Positions 1 through 8,463 of a stretch of DNA of 40,123 bases are shown piece after piece. How positions within the stretch are numbered: the stretch's first letter is position 1; every line of letters starts with the position of its first letter. The position numbers and the translations under genes were made by a program. Origin of the DNA: Strigomonas culicis (taxonomy: Eukaryota > Euglenozoa > Kinetoplastea > Trypanosomatida > Trypanosomatidae); contig AUXH01000111.1 in assembly GCA_000482145.1 (NCBI GenBank), positions 1 to 40,123 of the forward strand, given 5' to 3'. Below the pieces are notes generated by a model that saw only the letters and a list, made by a program, of their open reading frames with translations, had not been told where the DNA came from and did no database searches.

Positions 1-282
1 TTCAAGGGCCGCGCCGCGCAGTGCCACACCGGCACGAAGGGCGGCGCGAACGGCGTGGGACCGAACCTCTTCGGCATCGTGAGCCGCAAGTCCGGCACCG
101 TCGACGGGTTCGCCTACAGCAAGGCGAACGCCGACAGCGGTGTCATCTGGACCCCGGAGGTGCTCGACGTCTATCTGGAGAACCCGAAGAAGTTCATGCC
201 GGGCACCAAGATGTCCTTCGCCGGCATCAAGAAGCCCCAGGAGCGCGCGGACCTCATCGCCTACCTCGAGACGCTTAAGTAA
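1..282 (+). CDS. Cytochrome c, C-terminal 93 residues (5' end outside window)
   Basis: Mitochondrial cytochrome c carries electrons between complex III and the terminal oxidase in the intermembrane space. The reading frame is open from base 1, and the N-terminus lies upstream of the window. The haem site reads AAQCH (bases 13-27): only the second of the two usual cysteines is present, so haem would be held by a single thioether bond, as known for Euglenozoa. His of this motif and Met at 211-213, inside TKMSFAG, are the expected axial ligands. The segments [17 protein letters not shown] and [13 protein letters not shown] are classical cytochrome c, and the C-terminus IAYLETLK is complete before the TAA stop. 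I see no damage in the visible part. Identity is essentially certain, and the close match to trypanosomatid-type cytochrome c is the main taxonomic clue for the window. Confidence 0.97.
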   Translation, partial: FKGRAAQCHTGTKGGANGVGPNLFGIVSRKSGTVDGFAYSKANADSGVIWTPEVLDVYLENPKKFMPGTKMSFAGIKKPQERADLIAYLETLK

Positions 283-1414
283 GACCAAACACGATCGATG
301 TGAGCCCCCCACGATGTCCTTCCTGATTTTTTTCTTTTTTTTTATGTAGAAGATGACGATATGGTTTATTTTTACTCTCTTCTCTTTTAAAAAAAAAAAA
401 AGAAAAAAGGTGCTATAGTAAAAAGACAAGAAATAAATGGAATTGATGAATAGCATAGTAAATGTGATGATAACACGCAAGAAAAACGAACTCGACGAGA
501 GTGCATTTTAAAAAAAAATAAGAACAAAAGAAAAAATGGAGATCTTGACATACCTTCGAACATAGATCTTTTTTTCTCTTTTTTCTTTTTTTTTAATTCT
601 GTATTACAGATCGCCACGTTTTGCTTCAGAAAACTGCACTGTTGTTCTTTTACTTTTTATTCTCTTTTTGTTTGTTTGTTTGTCTTTTTTTCCTTTTTTT
701 CAATATTTCTCTCTTTTTTTACTTTTTACCTAACACCTTAGTGAACTTATTATCATTATTATTTTTCCTCAAAACAAAACACAAAAAAAAATGAAAAGGA
801 AAATTATTTGAATGCTTTTTTATTTCTTCGTGTGAGAAGAACAAGAAATGAAAGGCCACAGATATTCTTTTCACAAAAAAAAGAGCATTTTTGCGCTTTG
901 TTAAAAAAAAACGTATGGTATTCAATGAAATAAACTGTGAAACAGTAATGTATGCATATTAGTTTATGTATGTATATATGTGTGTGCGTTTGGCATCATC
1001 TGACTACTCTTACACCTTTCTTTTTTTGTCGCTGTTTTTTTTTATCATTACAAGAGAAAAGAAGAGGTTTCTTTTTCTCTGCACACGTACGCCCACGTAT
1101 GTGTGTGTGAAACTCTAAAAGACTCGTAAGAACAAAAAGAGAAGATAACTTTTTGTCATCATAAATACTCTCTTTTTTTATTATTTGCCTATTTACTGTA
1201 ATATACGTTTTTTTTTATTTTTTTCCTCGTAGGTATCTACTTACATTAGAAGGAGAGAGCAGCAGCAGGTATATAAAGAAGTATCTATTCACACAAAAAA
1301 AAACAATTATTCACTTATTGTATTTCTTCTTTTTTGTTTTTCTTTTTTTGTGTGTGTGTCTTTCTCTCTCTTTTTCAACTACTTGATTATACATATATAT
1401 ACATAATTATAATC
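283..1414. other. Long AT-rich intergenic region (cytochrome c 3' UTR plus upstream region of next gene)
   Basis: About 1.1 kb without a credible gene. It consists of poly-T, poly-A and T-rich tracts, with a short TTTG repeat near 668-682. Small open frames on both strands are made of Phe/Lys/Ser low-complexity sequence and are not convincing. I see no tRNA or other structured RNA. The region should hold the cytochrome c 3' UTR and polyadenylation site and the trans-splicing signals of the following gene. It is the longest gap in the window. Confidence 0.7.
1207..1232 (+). promoter_or_regulatory. Candidate trans-splice acceptor for the 1415 gene
   Basis: A T-rich tract (1207-1229) is followed directly by AG at 1231-1232. 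A second, longer pyrimidine tract lies nearer the gene (about 1328-1376), but no AG occurs between it and the ATG at 1415. The acceptor is therefore probably this AG or one of several at 1240-1270, giving a 5' UTR of roughly 150-180 bases, longer than for the neighbours. Confidence 0.45.
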
Positions 1415-4021
1415 ATGCCTTTTGATAGATATATACACCAAAGTTTTGATAACCAGCTGACGCCGGCGCCATCCGATGTGCTGGACCTTGCGAATCTGAA
1501 AAATGCGCTGAAGTATGTGTTAAACATACCCAACCACCCCCACGCGACGGAGAGCGACAACCACACCCATGTCACCGCCAGCGGCTCATCCTTCGATCTG
1601 CGGGGCAGCAACAACGGGAATGCCATTACGAACCACCTCGTGTATATCAAGAACAGCGTCAACCCGCCTTTGCAGATCGTCACGTCTCCGGCGGAGCGGT
1701 GGGTCATGCCCGTGCGGATATTGGAGGAGCGATGGCGGGCGCGGGTGCGCGCAATCGACGCGGCGCGCCCCGCGGCAAGCACGCATCCGGCGGAACTCCC
1801 AAATCCACCGACGCAGCCGATGCACAGCAGCGCGCGAAAGCCGGTCCTGCCGGCGTCGGAGCAGCACCTCCATCACAACGTGGTCTACTCCTACGGCACC
1901 ATTCCCCTTCTCACCCACTCGCCGGATGCCCACCTCTCTTCCTCCGCCAGTCCTCTCCACTCCATCCAGGTCTTCTTGAACATCTTCACCGCCTTCGGGG
2001 TGAGCTACGAACAGAAGAAGAGGGTCTTTCCGTCTCTTCTGTGGAAGACGGAGGCAGCGGAACGGAGTCGGCTGGACGCACAAAGCCAACCCTATCATAA
2101 CACCACTGCCGCTACACCACCTACATTTGAATCCCTTTTAGCGCTTCAGGATGAGAAAGACGCGGCGGATAATACAAATAATAATAAAACAAATAATATG
2201 AATCGAAGTGTACAAATAGGCGTCTTGGAGAAGAGACGCTTCCTCCATGTAATGGATGTGGTTCAGCTGGAGGTGCTCTTCGAAAAACTCAACTGGCGGC
2301 TCATCGGGAACCTCCGGCTGCTGCCCATCAACAACGTCAACCGCGACCTCCGCACCAGCGCCAGCCATCCGGATGCGGCGAGCGACAGCAAGGTGCCCGG
2401 CGGGGCCAAAAAATCGGAGCGCTACCAGGCGGATAACCTGAAGCCCGACCGCCGCGCCAACGCGAAGCGGAAGAATTTGTACGTTCCTTTTTTATACGAG
2501 GTGCTGCTGCTGACCCCGCGAACGGAGACAAGTGTGCAGGCAGATGAGTCCGTCCTCCGCTACAGCAGTTTCTTATACGTCTATAAGGAAGACCGCGATG
2601 CATCACTACATGACGACGACGACGACGATGGGCGGCGGCCGCCGCACCGCGCGGTGGCGGCGCCGTCAGCTGACGAGGACCGCGTGGCACTGGTACAAGA
2701 GCGTGCCGCGCGCGCGCTGGAAGAGATCAAAAAGGAGAAGGACAAGCTGGCGAACCCCAAGGCGGCCGCGCACCACGCGCGGAAGCTGGCCCCCGACGCG
2801 GCCCACCACCACCAGCCGGAGGGGACGGTGCAGCAGGAGCCGCCGCAGGAGGGGGTCAAACAGGCCCCGCGGCTGCCGCCGCGCTGGTATCAGCTGCGTG
2901 AGCTCAAGGTCGGGTGCGGGATGGCGGTCAAGAATGATTTTGCGACGGGCGTCAATCTGTACTGGGGCGTTGCGCTGCGCTGCGGCGGCGGCACCGCCTT
3001 CTCCGCGCACATGGACGTGCTGCGGAGGCTGTGCTGCAATACGCACTACACCGCGTATCAGTACGAGCGCGGGGCCGCGGCCGCGCCGCGGCGGATGCGC
3101 AAGTGGGAATGCTCGACGCGGCTCTGTGTGAATCTCATCACCCTCCACCGCACGGCCCTCGATGTGGGCCTCAAGTGGTATCCCTTTCATTACTTTCACA
3201 CATGGGTGGCGCCATCGCCGGCGGCGGACGGTGGAAGCGGCGCCACGTCGCTCTCCCTCCCCCAAATCGCCTTGAAGAACACAACGATTAGCTTTTCACA
3301 CAGCTACAGCAGTAAGTACCACCGCGGCCTCTCCTTCGGCCTCGAGATGGCGGACGTCACAGAAGGTTTGCTGCGCTGCTGGCAGGACCATCAGCAAAAG
3401 CAGCAGCAACAGCAGCAACGGCAGCAGCAGACACAGGCTGCACCACCAAAAAGGGAAGAAAAGAACCACCCTCCTCCCACTCCTCCTAACACGAACGCGA
3501 ACACTAGTAATAACAATAACAACAGCAATAGCAATAATAATAATAATAATAATCATAATGGTGGATGGATTTCGCTAGACTGGGTCAAGACGTCGTACCA
3601 TGTTTCAACGAACTTTGTCACGTCGGTCTTCTCGTCCTCGTCGAGCGCCAACCACCATGGCCCGGCAAAGAGCCACCCGCATCCGACGCCCAACACGAAC
3701 ACCCTCCTGACCGCCGCGCAGCGGCAGCAACAGCAGGCCTTTACGCGGCTGCACGGCTGCTATCAGTGGGTGCGGGAGCGCGGAAAGAGCGAGTGCGGCC
3801 GCACCCAACAGCTCCTACAGCAGGGATGGCAGGCAGTCCAGCGTGGCAGCTGGATACAGACTGCGCTGGAGAGCGCCACGTATGACGTGGCAGTGGGTGT
3901 GAGCACCAATTATTATCAATATAATACTAATAACAATAATGATAACATGGCGACGAATACGGTACGCAATAGAATGAAGTACGGAGGCCTACAAACGTAT
4001 ATTATCATTACGGCGAAGTAA
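1415..4021 (+). CDS. Conserved-looking hypothetical protein, 868 aa, possible outer-membrane beta-barrel
   Basis: I do not recognise the family. The start is the first in-frame ATG; upstream codons of the same frame are low-complexity Phe/Ile from the pyrimidine tract. No signal peptide or transmembrane helix is visible. The C-terminal half (from about base 2880) contains several stretches of alternating polar and hydrophobic residues rich in Tyr, Trp, Gly and Ser that could be amphipathic beta strands: around VNLYWGVALRCGGG, TTISFSHSYSSKYHRG, YDVAVGVSTNYYQY, and the final YGGLQTYIIIT. That pattern, ending in a hydrophobic strand at the C-terminus, is reminiscent of mitochondrial outer-membrane beta-barrels, several of which are lineage-specific in kinetoplastids. 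This is inference only. Low-complexity inserts interrupt it: an Asp run near 2608-2628, Gln runs near 3394-3432 and an Asn run at 3507-3559. Coding potential is clear, function is open. Confidence 0.85.
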   Translation: MPFDRYIHQSFDNQLTPAPSDVLDLANLKNALKYVLNIPNHPHATESDNHTHVTASGSSFDLRGSNNGNAITNHLVYIKNSVNPPLQIVTSPAERWVMPVRILEERWRARVRAIDAARPAASTHPAELPNPPTQPMHSSARKPVLPASEQHLHHNVVYSYGTIPLLTHSPDAHLSSSASPLHSIQVFLNIFTAFGVSYEQKKRVFPSLLWKTEAAERSRLDAQSQPYHNTTAATPPTFESLLALQDEKDAADNTNNNKTNNMNRSVQIGVLEKRRFLHVMDVVQLEVLFEKLNWRLIGNLRLLPINNVNRDLRTSASHPDAASDSKVPGGAKKSERYQADNLKPDRRANAKRKNLYVPFLYEVLLLTPRTETSVQADESVLRYSSFLYVYKEDRDASLHDDDDDDGRRPPHRAVAAPSADEDRVALVQERAARALEEIKKEKDKLANPKAAAHHARKLAPDAAHHHQPEGTVQQEPPQEGVKQAPRLPPRWYQLRELKVGCGMAVKNDFATGVNLYWGVALRCGGGTAFSAHMDVLRRLCCNTHYTAYQYERGAAAAPRRMRKWECSTRLCVNLITLHRTALDVGLKWYPFHYFHTWVAPSPAADGGSGATSLSLPQIALKNTTISFSHSYSSKYHRGLSFGLEMADVTEGLLRCWQDHQQKQQQQQQRQQQTQAAPPKREEKNHPPPTPPNTNANTSNNNNNSNSNNNNNNNHNGGWISLDWVKTSYHVSTNFVTSVFSSSSSANHHGPAKSHPHPTPNTNTLLTAAQRQQQQAFTRLHGCYQWVRERGKSECGRTQQLLQQGWQAVQRGSWIQTALESATYDVAVGVSTNYYQYNTNNNNDNMATNTVRNRMKYGGLQTYIIITAK
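3394..3432 (+). repeat. CAG/CAA tract encoding polyglutamine
   Basis: An imperfect CAG/CAA microsatellite inside the 1415-4021 gene encodes a nearly pure glutamine run with Lys and Arg interruptions. It lies about 75 bases before an asparagine run. Confidence 0.85.
3507..3559 (+). repeat. AAT/AAC tract encoding polyasparagine
   Basis: A run of AAT and AAC codons interrupted by AGC encodes an Asn/Ser low-complexity segment between two strand-like segments of the host protein. The DNA is locally much more AT-rich than the flanking coding sequence. Confidence 0.85.
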
Positions 4022-4373
4022 ACAAAAAGAAAAAAGAAATAGAAGGGTGGTGGTGCGGTTTTTGTTATTGGTGCGGTTGTTATCGCACATGCACACACAA
4101 GAAAAAAAAGTTTTGGTATTGCAGAGCATAGACGTGTGTACATTTACTGTTTGGTATAATACTGTAAAGAAAAGAAACTAAATAATAAATAAATAAAAAT
4201 CTCTGATAGAAGGAAAGAAGAATCGAAACTGTTAAGGGTCATAATAGAACACGAAGTATTTCTCTGCGTGAGCACATTTTTTTTTTTTTCTCTCTCTTTT
4301 TCCTTCTTATGTTTCTTCACGTATACCTACCTACATATAGAAGTACCTCTTATAAATATAGACAACATCAAAA
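4022..4373. other. Intergenic region with trans-splicing signals
   Basis: AT-rich gap of about 350 bases between the 1415 gene and the diacylglycerol kinase. It contains A-rich 3' UTR-like sequence and then the pyrimidine tract of the next gene. No RNA gene or additional ORF is supported. Confidence 0.7.
4277..4340 (+). promoter_or_regulatory. Trans-splice acceptor (pyrimidine tract plus AG) for diacylglycerol kinase
   Basis: A near-pure T/C tract at 4277-4309 is followed by the first AG at 4339-4340, leaving a 33-base 5' UTR before the ATG at 4374. The ATG at 4309 lies upstream of this acceptor and would be removed from the mature mRNA. Confidence 0.7.
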
Positions 4374-7046
4374 ATGCTTCCCAGTGCCATCCACACGGAT
4401 GCGAGTAGGCCCTACGGCCTCCGTGGACTCGTCGCTTCTGAAAGTACAGACACGATCACCACCACGACCACGGCGGGTGAAAGCCACAACGACGTCCTCA
4501 TCATCGATGAGGATGAGGACGAGGAACAGATGTTGACGAACATCGCACACGTCGGCGGGAGCTCCGCCGTGCGTCATGAGCAACGCGAGGCGTACGACCC
4601 CTCGCTTCTCTCCAGCCCCCGCCCGAGTGGTGTTGGCCTCGACCAGCTGGAGGCGGATGAAGAGATCGCCGAGCTGCAGGCCGCGTACAAAAAGTACGTC
4701 CGGCGCGTCATGCAACGCTATCAGAGCGCGCGGCGTGGGAGCCGCGGCGGCGCCGCGCCATCGCCGGCGCCGGCCGGGGACGATGGCAGCCTCTACAGTT
4801 ACGACACGTCGCTGTATCACTACGTGGTGGGCGTCGTGAACCCCCTCTCCGGCGAGCGCGCAGCGGCGCTCTCCGTGTTGGAGTCGATGCACTCCGAGTT
4901 CGGGCCGCAACGCGTGCTGGCGCTGAACGCGGACGTCTTCGCGCGGCCGGAGGGGATCCGCACGCTGATCAAAACGCACGCCGTGCTGTTTTTTGCCGAC
5001 GCCCTCGCCGAAGACCGCACGGACGAGCTCTTTTCGCTCTGCAAAGTGTGCGATCCCGCCGCGGGCAGCGCGGCGAGATCCACCATCTGTTTCTCCGTCG
5101 CATCGAATATTCCGCAGAACCGCAAGAGCCGCGGCACCGTTGTCGTCTCCGGCGGCGACGGCACGATTTCCTTCGTCATGCAGCAGGTAGATGCATGCCG
5201 GCAGGAGCTGGCGGAGGAGTTCTTCTACCATTTTTTTCGCAAGTACCCCTCCAAGTCGTCGGCGTCGGCGAGCGCGACGCTGACGGCGGCGAGGCGCAAG
5301 GTGCGCATCCAGCGCGTGCATGGCACCTGCACCCCGTTCTACATCCTGCCGGCGATTGCGCCGCTGCCGCTCGGCACCGGCAACGACTACTCCAACAGCG
5401 TCGGCTTCGGCAAAGGGCTGCTGCCCTTCCATTATACGCAGAGCTCGCCCGCCTTCGCGGCGCACCATCAGCCGCTCGCCACGGATGCGGACGGCGCGGG
5501 ACGGTACAACTTAGCGACGCTCTTCTGCGCGTGGTGGGGGGAGGTGGAAATCGGGCACATTCTCTCGCAGTGCGTGGAGGCCCCGGCGGTGCCGTTCGAC
5601 CGATGGTCCGCCGAGTTCGCCACGCTCGCCTGCGCGCAGAATCATTTCCTTCTGAACACCCCCAGCAGGCCGCACCGGCGGCGGTCGAAGCTGCACCACG
5701 CGGCCGCGCTGCCGCCGCGCGCGGAGGTGGAGCCGGCGAGCTACGCGCGCTACATTGATTGGCACGCGCTGCGTCAGCAGAGCGCGCGGCCGCGGGCGAA
5801 CTACGCGAAGACAAAGAAGAAGGAGGCAGAGGCCGCGGTGCGCCACCCGGCTGTGGACGGCTACAAACAGTACGATGTGATTAACTACCTCGGCATCGGC
5901 TTCGATGCCTTTGTCGCGCGGCAGTTTGACACGACGCGCAAGCGGCACCCGGAGCTGTGCGCCACGCGCGCGCAGAACTATGTCGTCTACGGCCTCATGG
6001 GCTTCCACGGTGCCGTGCAGTGCCGCAGCATCCGCAAGCTCATCCCATACCTCTCCGTGCCATCCGCCGCCGGCGATGACGCGCAGCGCAGACGGCGGCG
6101 GAAGGCGATGGAGGGCATCGCGCTGCCGAGCGGCACCAAGGCACTCGTGCTGACCAACGTCAGCTGCTACTCCGCCGGCACGAAGCCGTGGGACGCGGAG
6201 AGCGGCGAGAGCTTTTACAACCCCATCAGCGTCCGCGGCTTTGATGCCGCCGCGCCGTCGTCGTCGTCGTCCTCCTCTGCGGCGTGGTGGGGAGGCTGGT
6301 CTCGCCGCCTGCGAGCGTGGTTCACGCCGCAGGCCAACACCGCCGCCGAGGCCGCGCGGCTGGATGACCGCCGCGCGCAGCCGCAGGAGGTATCCATCAA
6401 CGACCGCAAGTTCGAGCTGCAGGCGATGGGCGGTTTGCTGCACTACGGGGCACTCTCCCTCGGGCTCGCTGCGTCGACGAAGCTGGCGCAGATCTCGGAG
6501 CTGTTTATTTTCGTCCTCTGCCGTCCCGAAGATCTCTGCACGGACGTGCTGGCGGAGCGGCTGCGGCTGGACCGTGAGCCCTCCACCCACGACGACGCGT
6601 TTTTGGAGAGCGACGCGGAGTCGATACAGCGCATGCAGCGGGAGATCCTGCAGCAGCGCTGGCTCGACGCGTCGGATGACCCCGAGGAAGAGGCGGAGAA
6701 TGGCGGAGGCGCGCCGCACGCAGCGCGGCCACGCGCCGGCTCCGCGGTCACGAAAGAGATGGAGGCGTCCTTGTCCGTACAGATCGACGGGGAGGCGCTG
6801 GAGCCGATCCAGGAGCCGACCATCATCCACGTCCGCCTCGGCTCCACCCGCGCCATTGACCGGCTGTACGTGCGCTGCTATAACCCGCAGGTCGTGCGCG
6901 TCAATCAGAATGAGCGGAGCTCCACCTCCTCCAGTACCTCCTCCGGTACCTCTTCTTCCTCCTCCTCTGAATGTATGAGCGGGGACGAGGGGGGAGAGAA
7001 AGGAGGGAAGACCAGCAAAAAGAAGAAGAAAAGTCGGCCAGCGTAA
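4374..7046 (+). CDS. Diacylglycerol kinase (catalytic plus accessory domain), 890 aa
   Basis: Predicted to phosphorylate diacylglycerol to phosphatidic acid with ATP, ending diacylglycerol signalling and feeding phospholipid synthesis. The catalytic domain starts near residue 150 (VVGVVNPLSG, equivalent to the family's NPxSG) and has the nucleotide-binding GGDGT at residues 260-264 and PLGTGND at 332-338. The accessory domain begins with NYLGIGFDA (504-512), followed by a KRHPEL segment and an LTNVSCYSAGTKPW segment, and ends with QIDGE (803-807), all in family order. The PLGTGND form favours diacylglycerol kinase over sphingosine or ceramide kinase. No C1 zinc fingers, EF hands or membrane segments are seen, so it should be cytosolic or peripherally bound. 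Poly-Ser inserts near 6256-6281 and 6920-6967 and a Lys-rich tail (GGKTSKKKKKSRPA) extend it beyond the minimal family length. The start is the first ATG after the splice acceptor. Confidence 0.93.
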   Translation: MLPSAIHTDASRPYGLRGLVASESTDTITTTTTAGESHNDVLIIDEDEDEEQMLTNIAHVGGSSAVRHEQREAYDPSLLSSPRPSGVGLDQLEADEEIAELQAAYKKYVRRVMQRYQSARRGSRGGAAPSPAPAGDDGSLYSYDTSLYHYVVGVVNPLSGERAAALSVLESMHSEFGPQRVLALNADVFARPEGIRTLIKTHAVLFFADALAEDRTDELFSLCKVCDPAAGSAARSTICFSVASNIPQNRKSRGTVVVSGGDGTISFVMQQVDACRQELAEEFFYHFFRKYPSKSSASASATLTAARRKVRIQRVHGTCTPFYILPAIAPLPLGTGNDYSNSVGFGKGLLPFHYTQSSPAFAAHHQPLATDADGAGRYNLATLFCAWWGEVEIGHILSQCVEAPAVPFDRWSAEFATLACAQNHFLLNTPSRPHRRRSKLHHAAALPPRAEVEPASYARYIDWHALRQQSARPRANYAKTKKKEAEAAVRHPAVDGYKQYDVINYLGIGFDAFVARQFDTTRKRHPELCATRAQNYVVYGLMGFHGAVQCRSIRKLIPYLSVPSAAGDDAQRRRRRKAMEGIALPSGTKALVLTNVSCYSAGTKPWDAESGESFYNPISVRGFDAAAPSSSSSSSAAWWGGWSRRLRAWFTPQANTAAEAARLDDRRAQPQEVSINDRKFELQAMGGLLHYGALSLGLAASTKLAQISELFIFVLCRPEDLCTDVLAERLRLDREPSTHDDAFLESDAESIQRMQREILQQRWLDASDDPEEEAENGGGAPHAARPRAGSAVTKEMEASLSVQIDGEALEPIQEPTIIHVRLGSTRAIDRLYVRCYNPQVVRVNQNERSSTSSSTSSGTSSSSSSECMSGDEGGEKGGKTSKKKKKSRPA

Positions 7047-7424
7047 GACGAAGGTATGACGCTGTTTATGTGCCCATTGTTGTTTGCTCACGGATGCGAT
7101 GCGTTATGATTTTCTTTTTTTTTTTTCTTGAACGACAACATAATAATCTTTTTTAAAAATATGCATAAACACGGTTTGGGATGAAGACCCAAGCAGATCG
7201 TATCTCTTATTTGCATTATTATTACTGTTCTGATGACAATTATTTATTTCTTATTGTACATGGCTCAACGTTTTGCTTTTCCTCCTTTTTTTTTCTATCG
7301 GCTCTCATCATCGTATGATAACACACCGCATCTCTCCACCTCCTTCTCTTTGTCCTTTTTCTGTTTTTATGTACAAAAAAAAAGTAGAAGAAAGAACTAC
7401 TTATAATCCTACGCATACCCTCTA
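7047..7424. other. Intergenic region
   Basis: About 380 AT-rich bases with T-runs, holding the kinase 3' UTR and the splice signals of the next gene. No other feature is supported. Confidence 0.7.
7331..7384 (+). promoter_or_regulatory. Trans-splice acceptor for the 7425 gene
   Basis: A C/T-rich tract at 7331-7369 is followed by an A-run and the first AG at 7383-7384. This places the acceptor about 40 bases before the ATG at 7425. Confidence 0.65.
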
Positions 7425-7763
7425 ATGGCGCAGCTGCCATGGCTTCTTGTCTGTGTGTGCTTTATCCCTCTTTTTATGATCTGGACGAAGACAAAGCGGA
7501 TTGATGCCAAGGAGATACACACCATCCAGATGCGTGTGAAGTACTACGCCGAGTACTGGAAAAAAGGTAGCCACTTTGTCGATGGCATTTCACAGAAGCA
7601 AATTAGTTTTTTACGCGCCACAGGCGATCCGCTGGTCGGTCGGGAGGTGGGCGCCATCACGGAGAAGGAGTGGAGGGACAGTGCTGCCGCGCAGGCATCG
7701 CTGACATGGACGGAGACGGAGCGACAGCGTCATGCCCGCAAGTGGTGGCAAGTCATCGCGTAA
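7425..7763 (+). CDS. Small single-pass membrane protein, 112 aa, function unknown
   Basis: Residues 5-20 (PWLLVCVCFIPLFMIW) form a hydrophobic helix directly at the N-terminus, followed by basic residues (TKTKR). This fits an uncleaved signal anchor or a mitochondrial inner-membrane anchor with the rest on one side. The remaining ~90 residues are charged and rich in Trp, Tyr and Lys (KYYAEYWKKG, ERQRHARKWW), without cysteines or recognisable catalytic motifs. Coding status is supported by the typical splice acceptor just upstream, an ATG start, a balanced composition with no low-complexity sequence and local GC content like other genes here. I do not recognise the family. Its size and topology resemble small accessory subunits of respiratory complexes, but nothing in the sequence proves that. 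Confidence 0.8.
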   Translation: MAQLPWLLVCVCFIPLFMIWTKTKRIDAKEIHTIQMRVKYYAEYWKKGSHFVDGISQKQISFLRATGDPLVGREVGAITEKEWRDSAAAQASLTWTETERQRHARKWWQVIA

Positions 7764-8463
7764 CAAGTGTTGTCAGTAAAGGTGTTTCTTTTTTCTCTTG
7801 AATCTCTTTTTGGTGTTGTTGTTGTTGACACTTGTTATGACTATCCCTACGGTGTTGATGTTCTTCACATATACAGGCATATCCTTATTTGGCTTTGATT
7901 TAATACTTACCATGCGCACACACATATAATAACCACTAAAAAGCTTATCATTATCATTATTATTATTATTTCATGCTTCGCGTTGTTGCTCTTTCAATTA
8001 AAACAGTTTAATACTTAAAACACAAAAAAAGAAGAGGAGTTTTGAAGATATACTGTATCGAGTGGCATACACAACAGTCATCATTGTGGTATGTACACAC
8101 GCAAAGCTCATTTGTGTAAAAGAAAAAAAAGTGACCACCAAACTGCTTCACTCTCTCCTTCTCATTATTATTATTAATAATCCTTGTGTGACCAGCACCA
8201 GTTGTTGTATATAAAGATAGGTAGATATACTGTCCTAACGCGCTTGTATATTTATACACTGTATTGTTTTTTTTTTGTGTGTGTGTGTGAAGCCTTTTTT
8301 TTGTGTTGTTTGTTTTTTTTGTTTGTTTTTCGAGGACAAAAATTATTAGCGTTGCTTTGTTCGATCAATCCACATTACTTGTTTTTCATTTCCTTTTTTT
8401 TTGTATATTGCATTGTCTTTTTTTTTTAGTGAATACTAAGTCTTCTGACTGCGCTTTAGAACA
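7764..8463. other. Intergenic region, about 700 bases
   Basis: AT-rich, with several T-runs and ATT repeats (about 7951-7970 and 8166-8178) and a GTGTGT stretch near 8277-8290. Small open frames are low-complexity Phe-rich. No tRNA-like or other structured element was found by eye. Confidence 0.7.
8416..8429 (+). promoter_or_regulatory. Trans-splice acceptor for the 8464 gene
   Basis: A T-rich tract ends directly in TTTAG (AG at 8428-8429), 34 bases before the ATG at 8464. No ATG lies between acceptor and start. This makes the MGCGHS N-terminus secure. Confidence 0.75.

Noticed and set aside
1334..1414. Extended N-terminus for the 868-aa protein from a TTG codon
   Set aside because: The added residues are a translation of the pyrimidine tract (Phe, Val, Ile), and TTG initiation is not expected; ATG 1415 is the first in-frame ATG.
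283..1414. Hidden tRNA, snRNA or spliced-leader RNA genes in this long gap
   Set aside because: No cloverleaf-like arms, CCA-adjacent T-loop or GC-rich structured block is visible; the sequence is AT-rich simple tracts.
5511..7091. 526-aa open frame on the minus strand opposite the diacylglycerol kinase (also long minus-strand frames at 4368-5468, 11119-12414, 27721-29058, 35331-36626)
   Set aside because: They lie opposite genes with clear protein features, are Arg/Ala/Leu-rich as expected of mirrored GC-rich codons, contain no domain, and no pyrimidine/AG splice signal of the minus strand precedes them.
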